DNA from: Thalassotalea sp. 273M-4
GTDB lineage: Bacteria > Pseudomonadota > Gammaproteobacteria > Enterobacterales > Alteromonadaceae
Assembly (NCBI RefSeq): GCF_041410465.1
Contig: NZ_CP166961.1
Coordinates: 1,612,001-1,676,000, forward strand
Direction of reading: 5' to 3'
Length of the DNA: 64,000 nt
The notes under the pieces are model-generated. The model was given only the letters and a program-made list of their open reading frames with translations, made no database searches and was not told the DNA's origin. Positions within the stretch are counted from its first letter, which is position 1. Each line of letters begins with the position of its first letter. The translations under genes were made by a program, and so were the position numbers. Shown piece after piece: positions 34,619 through 42,336 of this stretch.

Positions 34619-35263
34619 ATGTTGGAAGTTCATCTTGTTGTAGCTCACCCTGAGCAACATTCTTTTAATTTAGCGTTACATAAAGTCGCTCTAGATACAT
34701 TCAGAAAAGAAAAATTCAAAGTAAACATTTCTGATTTATACGAGCAAAACTTTAACCCTGTTGCTGGCAAAGACGACACAACGTCATTCCCAAGCGATGA
34801 ATATTTTCAATTAGCCAAAGCTCAACGACTGGCGTTAGCTAGTAATACATTTATAAAAACTATCGCCGACGAACAGAATAAATTACTTTCATCAGATTTA
34901 TTAGTTTTTCAGTTCCCTTTATGGTGGTGGTCGTTTCCGAGCATGTTGAAAGGCTGGATAGATAGGGTTTTGTCTTCAGGGTTTGCTTATGGCAAAGACG
35001 CAAAACTAAAGCCTAGAAAAGTGATGTATTCAATCACAACGGGCGGCGCTAATTCACAAGAAGAATTAGCTTATTATCGTTCTAAAATTGATGGATTGTA
35101 TCAAGATATATTTGGCTTTATGGGGTGGGAAATTTTGCCTGCTTTTATAGCTCATGGTGTACAACAGAAAACTGACGAGGAACGACAGCAAATACTTGCA
35201 AGTTATCAGAAACATTTGCTTGAAAAAGTGCTTACAGACAGTTTAGTGCTATCGAATACCTAA
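34619..35263 (+). CDS. Cassette 12: NAD(P)H dehydrogenase (quinone), NQO1/MdaB-type
   Basis: The 214-residue flavodoxin-like protein has VVAHPEQHSFNLALHKVALDTF (~6-27), FQFPLWWWSFPSMLKGWIDRVLSSGFAYG (~98-126) and SITTGGAN (~140), the standard motifs of the NQO1/KefF/MdaB family. It reduces quinones or similar electrophiles by two electrons with FAD/FMN. AAGGAAG precedes the ATG. It is the second quinone reductase in the array. Confidence 0.9.
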   Translation: MLEVHLVVAHPEQHSFNLALHKVALDTFRKEKFKVNISDLYEQNFNPVAGKDDTTSFPSDEYFQLAKAQRLALASNTFIKTIADEQNKLLSSDLLVFQFPLWWWSFPSMLKGWIDRVLSSGFAYGKDAKLKPRKVMYSITTGGANSQEELAYYRSKIDGLYQDIFGFMGWEILPAFIAHGVQQKTDEERQQILASYQKHLLEKVLTDSLVLSNT

Positions 35264-35324
35264 CAAACAACTAAAGCGGGACTTTTTAGCCAATTAGTAA
35301 AAGCCCCTGAATGGGGTGTTATTT
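35259..35324 (+). other. Short attC of cassette 12
   Basis: R'' is CCTAACAAAC and R' is GTGTTATTT (35318-35324). Only 66 bp; the left inner arm is missing, leaving AGCCAATT alone. Confidence 0.75.
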
Positions 35325-35340
35325 GCCACAAGGAATTTAG

Positions 35341-35658
35341 ATGCAGACTATACGATACGTTAAATATTCGATAATCTCAGTTGTTTCCTTACTAGTTTTA
35401 TATCTCTTTGTAGACCAAGTATTTATTCGTGGTAGGCACGTAGAAACTTACGACGGCACTGTTCTGCGAGCTTGGGACAATACCGACCTACCTGGTGGCA
35501 GAGCAAGGATTAATGTGTATCAAGCGCAAGTAAAACTTAGTAATGGCGCAATCGTAAATATTATTTGTCAAAGAGCTTGTATAGAAGATCAAGCAATAAA
35601 AATTGATAAGTTTCAACCTCTTGCAGGGTGGTCAGAAAACTACTACAGTGGCATATAA
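35341..35658 (+). CDS. Cassette 13: small membrane-anchored protein
   Basis: The 105-residue protein has one membrane segment (~10-26) and then a polar domain with a beta pattern (HVETYDGTVLRAW, QVKLSNGAIVNIICQRACIED). It is probably exported. CAAGGAAT precedes the ATG. No family is recognised. Confidence 0.7.
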   Translation: MQTIRYVKYSIISVVSLLVLYLFVDQVFIRGRHVETYDGTVLRAWDNTDLPGGRARINVYQAQVKLSNGAIVNIICQRACIEDQAIKIDKFQPLAGWSENYYSGI

Positions 35659-35756
35659 CAAGCGGTTTAATGCGTAGACAACATCATGTTGGCTTTGCCG
35701 TTGCACCGTTAATGTATGCCGCAATTCCAACATTGCTGGTAGCTCTATTGTTAAGC
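35653..35756 (+). other. Divergent attC of cassette 13
   Basis: R'' is ATATAACAAGCGG. The R' candidate is TTGTTAAGC (35750-35756). Inner arms ATGTTGG and CCAACAT pair. The sequence differs from the main attC family. Confidence 0.6.
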
Positions 35757-35771
35757 AATGGTGCACAAAAA

Positions 35772-35829
35772 ACATAACAAGCCAATTAATCAGCTTCACC
35801 AGAGGCTTGCGCGTAAAAATGGAGTTATT
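35772..35829 (+). other. Possible attC remnant before cassette 14
   Basis: ACATAACAAGCC faces GGCTT and GAGTTATTT, so short R and L arms can pair, but the site is only ~58 bp. It overlaps the leader of the next ORF. Confidence 0.4.
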
Positions 35830-35832
35830 TTA

Positions 35833-36243
35833 ATGTGGGCAATATACTGGCGCTCTATTTTCGCAATAGTGTTAGTTATTCTTATTCTTTCGTACTGTCA
35901 CCAGCAATTCGGCATTTTAAATTTGGCTAGTAATTCCAGCTATTACCCATCACTTTTCTGGTGTTTAAGTGCTTTGTTATTCTGCCTCATTACTGTCATT
36001 CAACGTAAAGGGTTAATTTATCTTTTCTGGGGCAAAAGGCTGGCTTTCAACAACTCTATATGGCGTATTCTAAATATCGGTACAATCTTGTTTTTTATCG
36101 GGTTGGCAATTTTATCACTCGTTATTTACGCTTCTTTAAGCAACGAGCTATGGTCAAAGTACAAGCTTTATGTTCAGCCTGTAGCAATAATAATTTGGCC
36201 ATTGCTGTTGGGTAACTATTTGCTATATCGTATAAAAACATAA
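35833..36243 (+). CDS. Cassette 14: small multi-helix membrane protein
   Basis: The 136-residue protein has four hydrophobic segments (~7-22, ~36-54, ~76-96, ~112-130). The start is ATG 35833 behind GGAG; the longer open frame upstream covers the attC remnant. No family is recognised. Confidence 0.7.
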   Translation: MWAIYWRSIFAIVLVILILSYCHQQFGILNLASNSSYYPSLFWCLSALLFCLITVIQRKGLIYLFWGKRLAFNNSIWRILNIGTILFFIGLAILSLVIYASLSNELWSKYKLYVQPVAIIIWPLLLGNYLLYRIKT

Positions 36244-36339
36244 TAAGCTGTTTAAAGTGGAATCCTAAAGCTTGGCTGGCGCTCATTCTTCGCTAATTTT
36301 AGCCAAGCTATTATCAGCCCCTTAATGTGGGCCTTATGT
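36239..36339 (+). other. attC site of cassette 14, both core sites mutated
   Basis: R'' reads CATAATAAGC (AAC changed to AAT). R' reads GCCTTATGT (conserved G changed to C at 36333). The inner arms AGCTTGGCT and AGCCAAGCT are intact. Confidence 0.8.
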
Positions 36340-36356
36340 GGTAGAGATGGTAAACC

Positions 36357-36851
36357 ATGCATGAATATTTTCTAAGTATGTGGTCGTTGGCCATAGAAGG
36401 TGAGAAACAAGGGATTTTGTTTTATGCCACGTTGTATACTTCCGTTTTATTGTGTTATTCCACCGTTTATCAATTGAAAATACGATCATGGCCAAGCACG
36501 AAAGGTAGTCTAGTCAATCGTAATATTAGTAATTGGGGGGCGAAAGAGTGGGCAACATCAGATCAAAACTACGTTGTGAATGCATTGTATAAATATAAAG
36601 TTGGCCAACAAGAGTATGTAGGTAAAAGGGTTTCACCATGGATAATCATTGCATCGCATAACATGAAGTTTGTTTTGGAAAAACAGTTGAATGGAATTCA
36701 AAAAGAGGAAGATGGAAGCATTAGGGTTTTCTTTAACCCTAAAAGACCTCAAAAAAGCTTCTTAATTAAGCCGGGGAACATTGGGTTAATATTTACTTTA
36801 GGGTTAGCCGTTATTCCAATGCTTGCGTATTGGCTAGGTTACCATGTATAA
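36357..36851 (+). CDS. Cassette 15: DUF3592-like membrane protein
   Basis: The 164-residue protein has a membrane helix at ~20-38 and another at ~140-158 around a soluble domain (SWPSTKGSLV, YKYKVGQQEYVGKRVS, IRVFFNPKRPQKSFL). This layout matches DUF3592 proteins. Function unknown. Confidence 0.75.
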   Translation: MHEYFLSMWSLAIEGEKQGILFYATLYTSVLLCYSTVYQLKIRSWPSTKGSLVNRNISNWGAKEWATSDQNYVVNALYKYKVGQQEYVGKRVSPWIIIASHNMKFVLEKQLNGIQKEEDGSIRVFFNPKRPQKSFLIKPGNIGLIFTLGLAVIPMLAYWLGYHV

Positions 36852-36859
36852 AACACAGA

Positions 36860-36923
36860 ACCAATGTGTCAATCTGACGCATTTTTGCTGTACTTAAATA
36901 CGCCAAGTACACTGACGTTAAGG
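36860..36923 (+). other. Degenerate recombination site between cassettes 15 and 16
   Basis: TGTACTT and AAGTACA form an inner stem, and CTGACGTTAAGG gives a weak R' (36917-36923). No clear R'' is visible. Confidence 0.35.
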
Positions 36924-36933
36924 TTCGCAAGGA

Positions 36934-37230
36934 ATGCATTTAAAATTTAAGCAAATAATAAGTTCACCTTACCGACTCGGCACAATCTTTGGTACAGTTG
37001 GTGTGTTGTTTGGATTTTTTGCTCATTTGTTTAACTACAACCTAGCTCCGCTGCTGGTGCCTGGTTACGAATTCTTTGCTGCGCCTGGAATGTTTGTTTT
37101 AAGCTTTTTCAGTGAGGAAGCACCTTTCAAACTAAAATTCCTGTTGTTTTTGTCGGGACAATTTCTAGGGTATTTTTGTTTGTCTTTTGCATATTCCATG
37201 TTAAAACAAAAGCATGCAGATAATGCTTAG
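36934..37230 (+). CDS. Cassette 16: small three-helix membrane protein
   Basis: The 98-residue protein has hydrophobic segments at ~17-32, ~40-58 and ~68-88. AAGGA precedes the ATG. No family is recognised. Confidence 0.7.
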   Translation: MHLKFKQIISSPYRLGTIFGTVGVLFGFFAHLFNYNLAPLLVPGYEFFAAPGMFVLSFFSEEAPFKLKFLLFLSGQFLGYFCLSFAYSMLKQKHADNA

Positions 37231-37231
37231 C

Positions 37232-37317
37232 CCTAACAAGCCACTCAAAGTGAACACAAAACAGTTGGCTGGCGCTCATTCTCCACTAATTTTACGCCGC
37301 TTAACAAGGCGTTTTAT
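37232..37317 (+). other. attC site of cassette 16 with a deleted inner arm
   Basis: R'' is CCTAACAAGCC and R' is GCGTTTTAT (37311-37317). CAGTTGGCT is present but its partner AGCCAACT has been lost. Confidence 0.75.
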
Positions 37318-37351
37318 GAAATTCAGGTTCAAGAGTAATATTCAATATTAT

Positions 37352-37819
37352 ATGAAAAATTCAATTGTAATTAGAGAAGCACAAGAAAGTGATAAGCCGT
37401 TTATTTTTGAGATGTCACCATACTTAGCTGAAGTTGCTCAATTAGAATGGCATTCCGATGATGCGATTAATAAAATGCAAGATAATTATATTTCACAGAT
37501 GCTTGTTGAAACCTTAACCCCAAATACAACGTTGATCGCTGAGTTTAACAATGTTCCCCTAGGCTTTATTCATGTTCGTACACGTAATGATGACATTTCA
37601 GGGGAAATTTGTGGCACCATTCCACTTCTGGCGGTGTCACCTAAATCACAAGGCTTGGGTATCGGTAAGCTATTAATGGCATCTGCTGAAGAATGGGCTA
37701 AGAGTTTGGGCTGTCGTTTGATACACCTTGAAGTATTTGCAAATAATTCAAAAGCAAATAACTTTTATCATAACCTTGGTTTTAAGCCTGAAATGCTTCA
37801 TATGATTAAAACTTTGTAG
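37352..37819 (+). CDS. Cassette 17: GNAT family N-acetyltransferase
   Basis: The ~155-residue protein has the GNAT pattern: IVIREAQESDKPF at the start, GFIHVRTRND, then the acetyl-CoA loop VSPKSQGLGIGKLLMASAEEWA and HLEVFANNSKANNFYHNLGFK. ATG 37352 fits the usual N-terminus; ATG 37316, which overlaps the attC R', would add 12 residues. Substrate unknown. Confidence 0.88.
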   Translation: MKNSIVIREAQESDKPFIFEMSPYLAEVAQLEWHSDDAINKMQDNYISQMLVETLTPNTTLIAEFNNVPLGFIHVRTRNDDISGEICGTIPLLAVSPKSQGLGIGKLLMASAEEWAKSLGCRLIHLEVFANNSKANNFYHNLGFKPEMLHMIKTL

Positions 37820-37829
37820 TGTAGTTTGC

Positions 37830-37890
37830 ATATAACAAATTACTCAAAAGGATCTAAAAAAGCTTAGCTGCGCTCAATCTTCGCTAATTT
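37830..37890 (+). other. Left half of an attC (cassette 17), broken
   Basis: R'' ATATAACAAAT and the left inner arm with CGCTCAATCTTCGCTAATTT are present, but the right half is absent. The following 260 bases to the SDR gene hold a hairpin (GTTGGT/ACCAAC with AGCTTTT/AAAAGCT, ~38013-38062) and a weak R' GCGTTAAAA at 38134-38141. No gene is evident there. Confidence 0.6.
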
Positions 37891-38150
37891 GTTTTTTACC
37901 AATGAAGGCAGGAACTTGTGGGGTGAACTTAAGAAAAGCTGGGTAGGTGCATTTTTACAGGGTAAGGCAATTGTGACAGAAAAAATGGTCATTTAATTTA
38001 GGTAGATGAGCCAGAGTTGGTTGTAAACCAGCTTTTATCTTTGTTACAAAAGCTAGACCAACACTGACAATAAAAGGCAAAACGACGCACACCGTGAGTT
38101 TGTTATAAGCATTATGCATTACATCAAATTTAGCGTTAAAAGGATGAATA

Positions 38151-38903
38151 ATGAAGGTTCAAAAAGTAGTTGTAATTACAGGCGGTGGTCGAGGGATTGG
38201 TGCTGCGACAGCAAAGCTTTTTGCTCAAAACGGGTTCGCCGTATGCATTAATTACAAATCTAATGCAGAGGCTGCTCAGGCACTTGTCGAAGAAATCAAA
38301 GTATTAGGTGGTCATTGTATTTCTGTTCAAGCTGACGTTTCCAAAGAAGGTGATGTTCTGCAACTGTTTGAAACCGTTGACCGCGAGCTTGGTACTGTTT
38401 CTGTTGTCATAAACAACGCTGGGATCTTAAAAAAGCAGATGCGCTTAGACGAAATGAGTGCAGAGAGGATTAACTCTATTCTTATAAACAATGTGACTGG
38501 TTACTTCTTGTGTTGTCGTGAAGCGGTGAAACGAATGTCAACTCGTCATGGTGGTCTCGGTGGTGTCATAGTTAATGTCTCTTCGGGAGCTGCGCGAACA
38601 GGTTCACCGAATGAATACATTGATTATGCTGCGTCAAAAGGTGCAATTGACACGTTAACAAAAGGTCTGTCGTTGGAAGTGGCCGCAGAAGGTATCAGAG
38701 TCAATTGTGTTCGCCCAGGATTGATTTATACAGATATGCACGCTGATGGTGGAGAGCCAGATCGTATAGAACGACTCAAAAGTAAAGTTCCGATGCAACG
38801 GGGTGGTTTGCCTGATGAAGTTGCCGAGGCTATTTATTGGTTGACGTCTAACAAAGCATCATTTTCTACTGGTAATTTTTTGGATTTAGCCGGTGGTTTG
38901 TAA
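38151..38903 (+). CDS. Cassette 18: short-chain dehydrogenase/reductase
   Basis: The 250-residue SDR has TGGGRGIGAATAK (~10-22, NAD(P) binding), NNAGI (~87-91), the catalytic Ser in NVSSGAA (~142), Tyr-x3-Lys in YAASK (~157-161), and RPGLIYTDM. It is closest in pattern to YgfF-like or FabG-like oxidoreductases. Start ATG 38151 follows AAAGGATG. Substrate unknown. Confidence 0.92.
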   Translation: MKVQKVVVITGGGRGIGAATAKLFAQNGFAVCINYKSNAEAAQALVEEIKVLGGHCISVQADVSKEGDVLQLFETVDRELGTVSVVINNAGILKKQMRLDEMSAERINSILINNVTGYFLCCREAVKRMSTRHGGLGGVIVNVSSGAARTGSPNEYIDYAASKGAIDTLTKGLSLEVAAEGIRVNCVRPGLIYTDMHADGGEPDRIERLKSKVPMQRGGLPDEVAEAIYWLTSNKASFSTGNFLDLAGGL

Positions 38904-38904
38904 T

Positions 38905-39008
38905 GCATAACAAGTCAATTGTGATGATTCACTAAAGCTTGTCATATTTAGTTGCAAACAACGCAATAAAACTGCCAAACTCACTCTTATATTATTCAGG
39001 CGTTAAGT
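38905..39008 (+). other. Divergent attC of cassette 18
   Basis: R'' is GCATAACAAG and R' is GGCGTTAAGT (39002-39008). The inner sequence differs from the main family. Confidence 0.65.
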
Positions 39009-39027
39009 GTAAAAGGACAATTATAAA

Positions 39028-39333
39028 ATGGATTATGAAAACACAGATCTAAAAACTCGAGCTATTAAGCACTACTTACTTCCAATGGCTGCTTTGATTT
39101 ATTGTTTGTTTGGTGCTTTTTCGGGTGAACTGACTATGTTTACTCGCTCGGGTACTGTTTCTATACCTAGTTCAGATGCCTTGATATTATCAATTGCACC
39201 AGCATTGTGGTTGATTAGCGATTTGGTGATGTTTGAGCCGAAGTTTCAATTAACAAAAGCGAAACGTTTAACTTGGGGTATATTACTTTTAATCCCAGCT
39301 GGCTATATTTTCTATAAGGTATTGTTTGCTTAA
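39028..39333 (+). CDS. Cassette 19: small membrane protein
   Basis: The 101-residue protein has three hydrophobic segments (~16-34, ~48-66, ~80-98). An AAAAGGAC lies upstream of the ATG. No family is recognised. Confidence 0.65.
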   Translation: MDYENTDLKTRAIKHYLLPMAALIYCLFGAFSGELTMFTRSGTVSIPSSDALILSIAPALWLISDLVMFEPKFQLTKAKRLTWGILLLIPAGYIFYKVLFA

Positions 39334-39339
39334 TTTACC

Positions 39340-39440
39340 GCTAACATGGGTTTTCAAGACGGACAAATAACTTTGTTTTTTTGTCCTTGCATCGCTTATT
39401 TTAGCCAACATTTGTTTGCCCATTAACTTGGGCATTATGT
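39340..39440 (+). other. attC site of cassette 19, R' mutated
   Basis: R'' is CGCTAACATGG. R' reads GGCATTATGT, with A for the conserved G (39434). The inner arms are only partly paired. Confidence 0.7.
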
Positions 39441-39453
39441 ATAAGGAATTCCA

Positions 39454-39792
39454 TTGAAAGTGTTAAGGCTTGTTTTAACCGCTTTTTTCTCTTTATTGGC
39501 AGCAATTGGCTTAGGTGCATTTCTAATGGGCAAAGTACCTTTTTATTCGTTAATTATCGTAGGGGCTTATATTTGTGTGGTCGCGGCTCTTAATACAAAA
39601 GGCAACAGGTTGGTTAGAATTATTGCTTATATAGTTTCAGTGAAATTCATGGCTTTCGGACTATTATTTATTGCGCTTGTTGTTTCGCTCTTTTTCAATA
39701 ATGCCTATGACCACATTACTCCTATTGTTCTGGCTACATTTGGTATAGTAGGAACGTCAACGTTTATTTGCCTGCGAAAAACAACTGTGTAA
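39454..39792 (+). CDS. Cassette 20: small four-helix membrane protein
   Basis: The 112-residue protein is almost all hydrophobic (segments ~5-22, ~30-46, ~56-80, ~88-104). The start is TTG 39454 behind AAGGAATT. No family is recognised. Confidence 0.65.
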   Translation: MKVLRLVLTAFFSLLAAIGLGAFLMGKVPFYSLIIVGAYICVVAALNTKGNRLVRIIAYIVSVKFMAFGLLFIALVVSLFFNNAYDHITPIVLATFGIVGTSTFICLRKTTV

Positions 39793-40167
39793 TTTGTACC
39801 ATTTTACACATAAAAAACATATAAACAGGAACCCATACTTGTTGGCTATGTGCTTAGTCATGCTCGTTGCCGATCCTGAAATTATGTTGAGTTTATAACT
39901 CATGGCCATGGTAGATTTATTGGGCGCTTCAACATTCGTTTTAATGCACGTCTCTGGCTTAAAATTATTTCTGAGAAAAATTTCGCTTAAATATAAAAAA
40001 TTTGAACGCCACTCTATTTTATTTACTCTTTGAATAGCAAATCTAAAGACAATGGCTTTGTTAGCTTTATATGTAATAAGAGCGAAGTTTTAGTCTTTGT
40101 TTTTTAGGTTTGATAATTATCTGCATGTCTTGCAATTGCACCCCCATGATTATTGGTGCATAGTATA
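39793..40167 (+). other. Gene-poor cassette remnant
   Basis: This 375-base stretch begins with a decayed site (ATATAAACAGG then TTGTTGGCTATG). It contains only a 43-codon frame at 39902-40033 without a ribosome site. It is probably the remains of a cassette. Confidence 0.5.
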
Positions 40168-40260
40168 GCTAACAAACTAATTATTAAAGACAAATTAAAG
40201 TTTGCAGTTTTCGTTACTCAACTTTTTAGCAATAATATTTACCCGTGTTAGGCGTTAGGT
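40168..40260 (+). other. attC site before cassette 21
   Basis: R'' is AGCTAACAAAC and R' is GGCGTTAGGT (40254-40260). Inner arms are diverged. Confidence 0.75.
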
Positions 40261-40273
40261 GAACAAGGAAGTC

Positions 40274-40708
40274 ATGCTTAAATATAAACTCTCTGCAAGA
40301 CAATGGATTTTCGCAATTGCCTTTGCCTTAACCCTTGTTTTACTTAGAGAGTTAAGTTCGAATATATTCTTTATTGTTTGGAATACTCTAATTCTACTGT
40401 ATGCAATTTTATTCGCTATCTTCTTAAACGCCGAAAAGTATAGCTTCCTTTATGGTTTAGCACTTATCGGCTTAGGCATAGGTATTCACTGGAATGAAGT
40501 TAATACTTTAATTGAAGCGGGCAAATGCATCGCAACATATGATGATCATATACTTAACTATTTAGACCAAATAAGTAATTGTTTAGATTATGCTGAGCGA
40601 AGGTTTTTTTATGCTCAGTCATATTTTATTGCAGGGGCATTAATTGTCGTCCCTACAACAATTAATGAAATCTTTAAGGTTTATTATTTTTTTAAGAGTG
40701 AGTATTAA
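40274..40708 (+). CDS. Cassette 21: multi-helix membrane protein
   Basis: The 144-residue protein has hydrophobic segments at ~12-28, ~32-52, ~60-76 and ~115-135. Start ATG 40274 follows AAGGAAG; a GTG 15 bases upstream is less likely. No family is recognised. It is the last ORF clearly bounded by recombination sites. Confidence 0.65.
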   Translation: MLKYKLSARQWIFAIAFALTLVLLRELSSNIFFIVWNTLILLYAILFAIFLNAEKYSFLYGLALIGLGIGIHWNEVNTLIEAGKCIATYDDHILNYLDQISNCLDYAERRFFYAQSYFIAGALIVVPTTINEIFKVYYFFKSEY

Positions 40709-40728
40709 GCAACCAGCAATTATTTACA

Positions 40729-40786
40729 GCTAACAGTCGCATGCTAGGAAGTTCGATCTATTTGGTCTAGCATGCGGGTATTATGA
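40729..40786 (+). other. Degenerate terminal attC-like site
   Basis: R'' is GCTAACAG. CGCATGCTAG and CTAGCATGCG form a perfect 10-bp stem, and the R' position reads GGTATTATGA. The short site marks the distal end of the recognisable array. Confidence 0.55.
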
Positions 40787-40804
40787 CAGAGGAGTATCAG
40801 CCAT

Positions 40805-42214
40805 ATGATTCGAAATTCAGTTTTAGTGTTATTTTTATTGTTTTCAGTCTGTTCTCTAGCCTCTAATAAAGAAGATGAGCAGAGCAGTCATTCCACCAAA
40901 CTTGCCGTAATAGCAGACACCATTGCCAAGCAATACCATCAGATGGGGTGGTTTTCAGGGAGTTTGCTGATCACAAAAGATGATAAAGAAATATTCTTAT
41001 CGTCATATGGATTGCAGAATGTTGAAGAAGGTATAAACAATACGAGTCAAAGCCGTTTTAATCTTGGCTCTATCATGAAAGACTTTACTAAGGTTCTAGT
41101 CTTGCAACAAGTTGAGGCGGGTAAGTTAAGATTAAGCGATAAGCTGGTTACCTTTAAATTGGGCTTTAAACAACCTCTTGCCGACACAATCACAATTGAA
41201 CATATACTAAACCATAGTGCTGGCTTTGCCGATATCTTTGTCGCCGAATATCGCGAAAATCCACTTGCCTTCGATACGCTAGAAAAGAAGCTAAACCTTT
41301 TAATAAACAGACCTCTGTTATTTAACCCCGGTTCTGAGCATCAATATTCAAACTATGGGTATGTGGTTTTAGGTGTGATTCTTGAAAAAATCACGGGAAA
41401 GCCATTTGAGGAGCTCTTGAAAAACAATATATTCCATCGAGCGGGAATGGCCTTGACCACTTTCAAACCTTTTAATTCTCATCATAATCAGTCGGTTCGA
41501 TATACCTACCAGTACGACAGTACATTAAGGAAAGTAGGGGTTACTGAACATCCTAGTCCTGATGGCGGTATTGAATCGACTGTTGGGGATGTGCAACGAT
41601 TCTATCGAGCACTGTTTTATACCGATAAAATATTGAAAAACTCAGACTCTCTTAATCGCAGAATATTTGCAATGGATGGCCAAAATTGGCGGGCATATGG
41701 GGGCGGACAGGGCGTCAGTGCGGCGGTAGAAGTTGATCTAACAAATGGTTACGAAGTTGTGGTACTTGCCAACACAGATAACTTAGTCGCTGAGCTCATT
41801 TCTGGTCGAATACTGTCGTTTATCAAAAATGGTGAGTATGAATCTATTAGGCCACTGGAAAAAAACTTTGCCTTTAAGTATTACCAAACTAAAGGAAAAC
41901 AGCCGTTCGCTAAGCACTTTAAACAAGCTTACCGCGAGAGTGGTTATAAGCAATTTATTGGCCGAACAGTCAATGAATTAGGCATGGAACTTGTCAAAAC
42001 AGGATCGTGGGCAGAGGCCTTTGATATGTTCGAATATTTAGTTGCATTGTTTCCCAATGCACCTCAGGTTTATGACAGCTTAGCGTTTGCCTACTTATCA
42101 AAAGGAGATAAGGAGACAGCGAAAAGCACCTTTGCTAAATCCTTAGCAATAAAAGCCGATTTTAATAGCGAATACGTGAGTGATAATTATGGTCATAACA
42201 ATGCACTTAAGTAA
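40805..42214 (+). CDS. Serine beta-lactamase-fold hydrolase with C-terminal TPR
   Basis: The 469-residue protein has a signal peptide (SVLVLFLLFSVCSLAS), the SxxK motif in NLGSIMKDFTKV (~96), YSN in QYSNYGYVVLG (~180) and a later GGGQG. The C-terminus (~390-460) has TPR-like repeats (DSLAFAYLSKGDKETAKSTFAKSLA). It belongs to the class C beta-lactamase/DD-peptidase-like family; it may be an esterase or peptidase rather than a resistance enzyme. It lies just after the last attC-like site. Confidence 0.88.
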   Translation: MIRNSVLVLFLLFSVCSLASNKEDEQSSHSTKLAVIADTIAKQYHQMGWFSGSLLITKDDKEIFLSSYGLQNVEEGINNTSQSRFNLGSIMKDFTKVLVLQQVEAGKLRLSDKLVTFKLGFKQPLADTITIEHILNHSAGFADIFVAEYRENPLAFDTLEKKLNLLINRPLLFNPGSEHQYSNYGYVVLGVILEKITGKPFEELLKNNIFHRAGMALTTFKPFNSHHNQSVRYTYQYDSTLRKVGVTEHPSPDGGIESTVGDVQRFYRALFYTDKILKNSDSLNRRIFAMDGQNWRAYGGGQGVSAAVEVDLTNGYEVVVLANTDNLVAELISGRILSFIKNGEYESIRPLEKNFAFKYYQTKGKQPFAKHFKQAYRESGYKQFIGRTVNELGMELVKTGSWAEAFDMFEYLVALFPNAPQVYDSLAFAYLSKGDKETAKSTFAKSLAIKADFNSEYVSDNYGHNNALK

Positions 42215-42336
42215 GAACAGCCTAATGCGTGCTTCTTCGTTTGAGTGAGGCATGTCAATAGAAGTAAAGATTGTCAGTTTATTAATGAAATTACATTAAC
42301 CAGTTCGTCAGTGTTAGTGATTATAAGGAATAATGC

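Larger units (their letters stand above)
25695..40786 (+). mobile_element. Sedentary chromosomal integron cassette array (~20 cassettes)
   Basis: The array extends rightward from attI. Cassettes mostly hold one plus-strand ORF each and are separated by attC sites of one family: R'' (CTAACAA or ATAACAA), an inner stem around CAGTTGGCTG...TTTTAGCCAACT, and R' (GCGTTAG or GCGTTAT). Cassettes have little leader DNA and few own promoters. Sites become degenerate with distance from intI. No transposon ends flank the platform, as expected of a chromosomal integron. Confidence 0.93.

Noticed and set aside
40805..42214. Beta-lactamase resistance cassette
   Set aside because: SxxK and YxN motifs are present but the TPR tail and overall pattern fit the broad serine hydrolase/DD-peptidase-like family; resistance cannot be claimed and no intact attC follows it.
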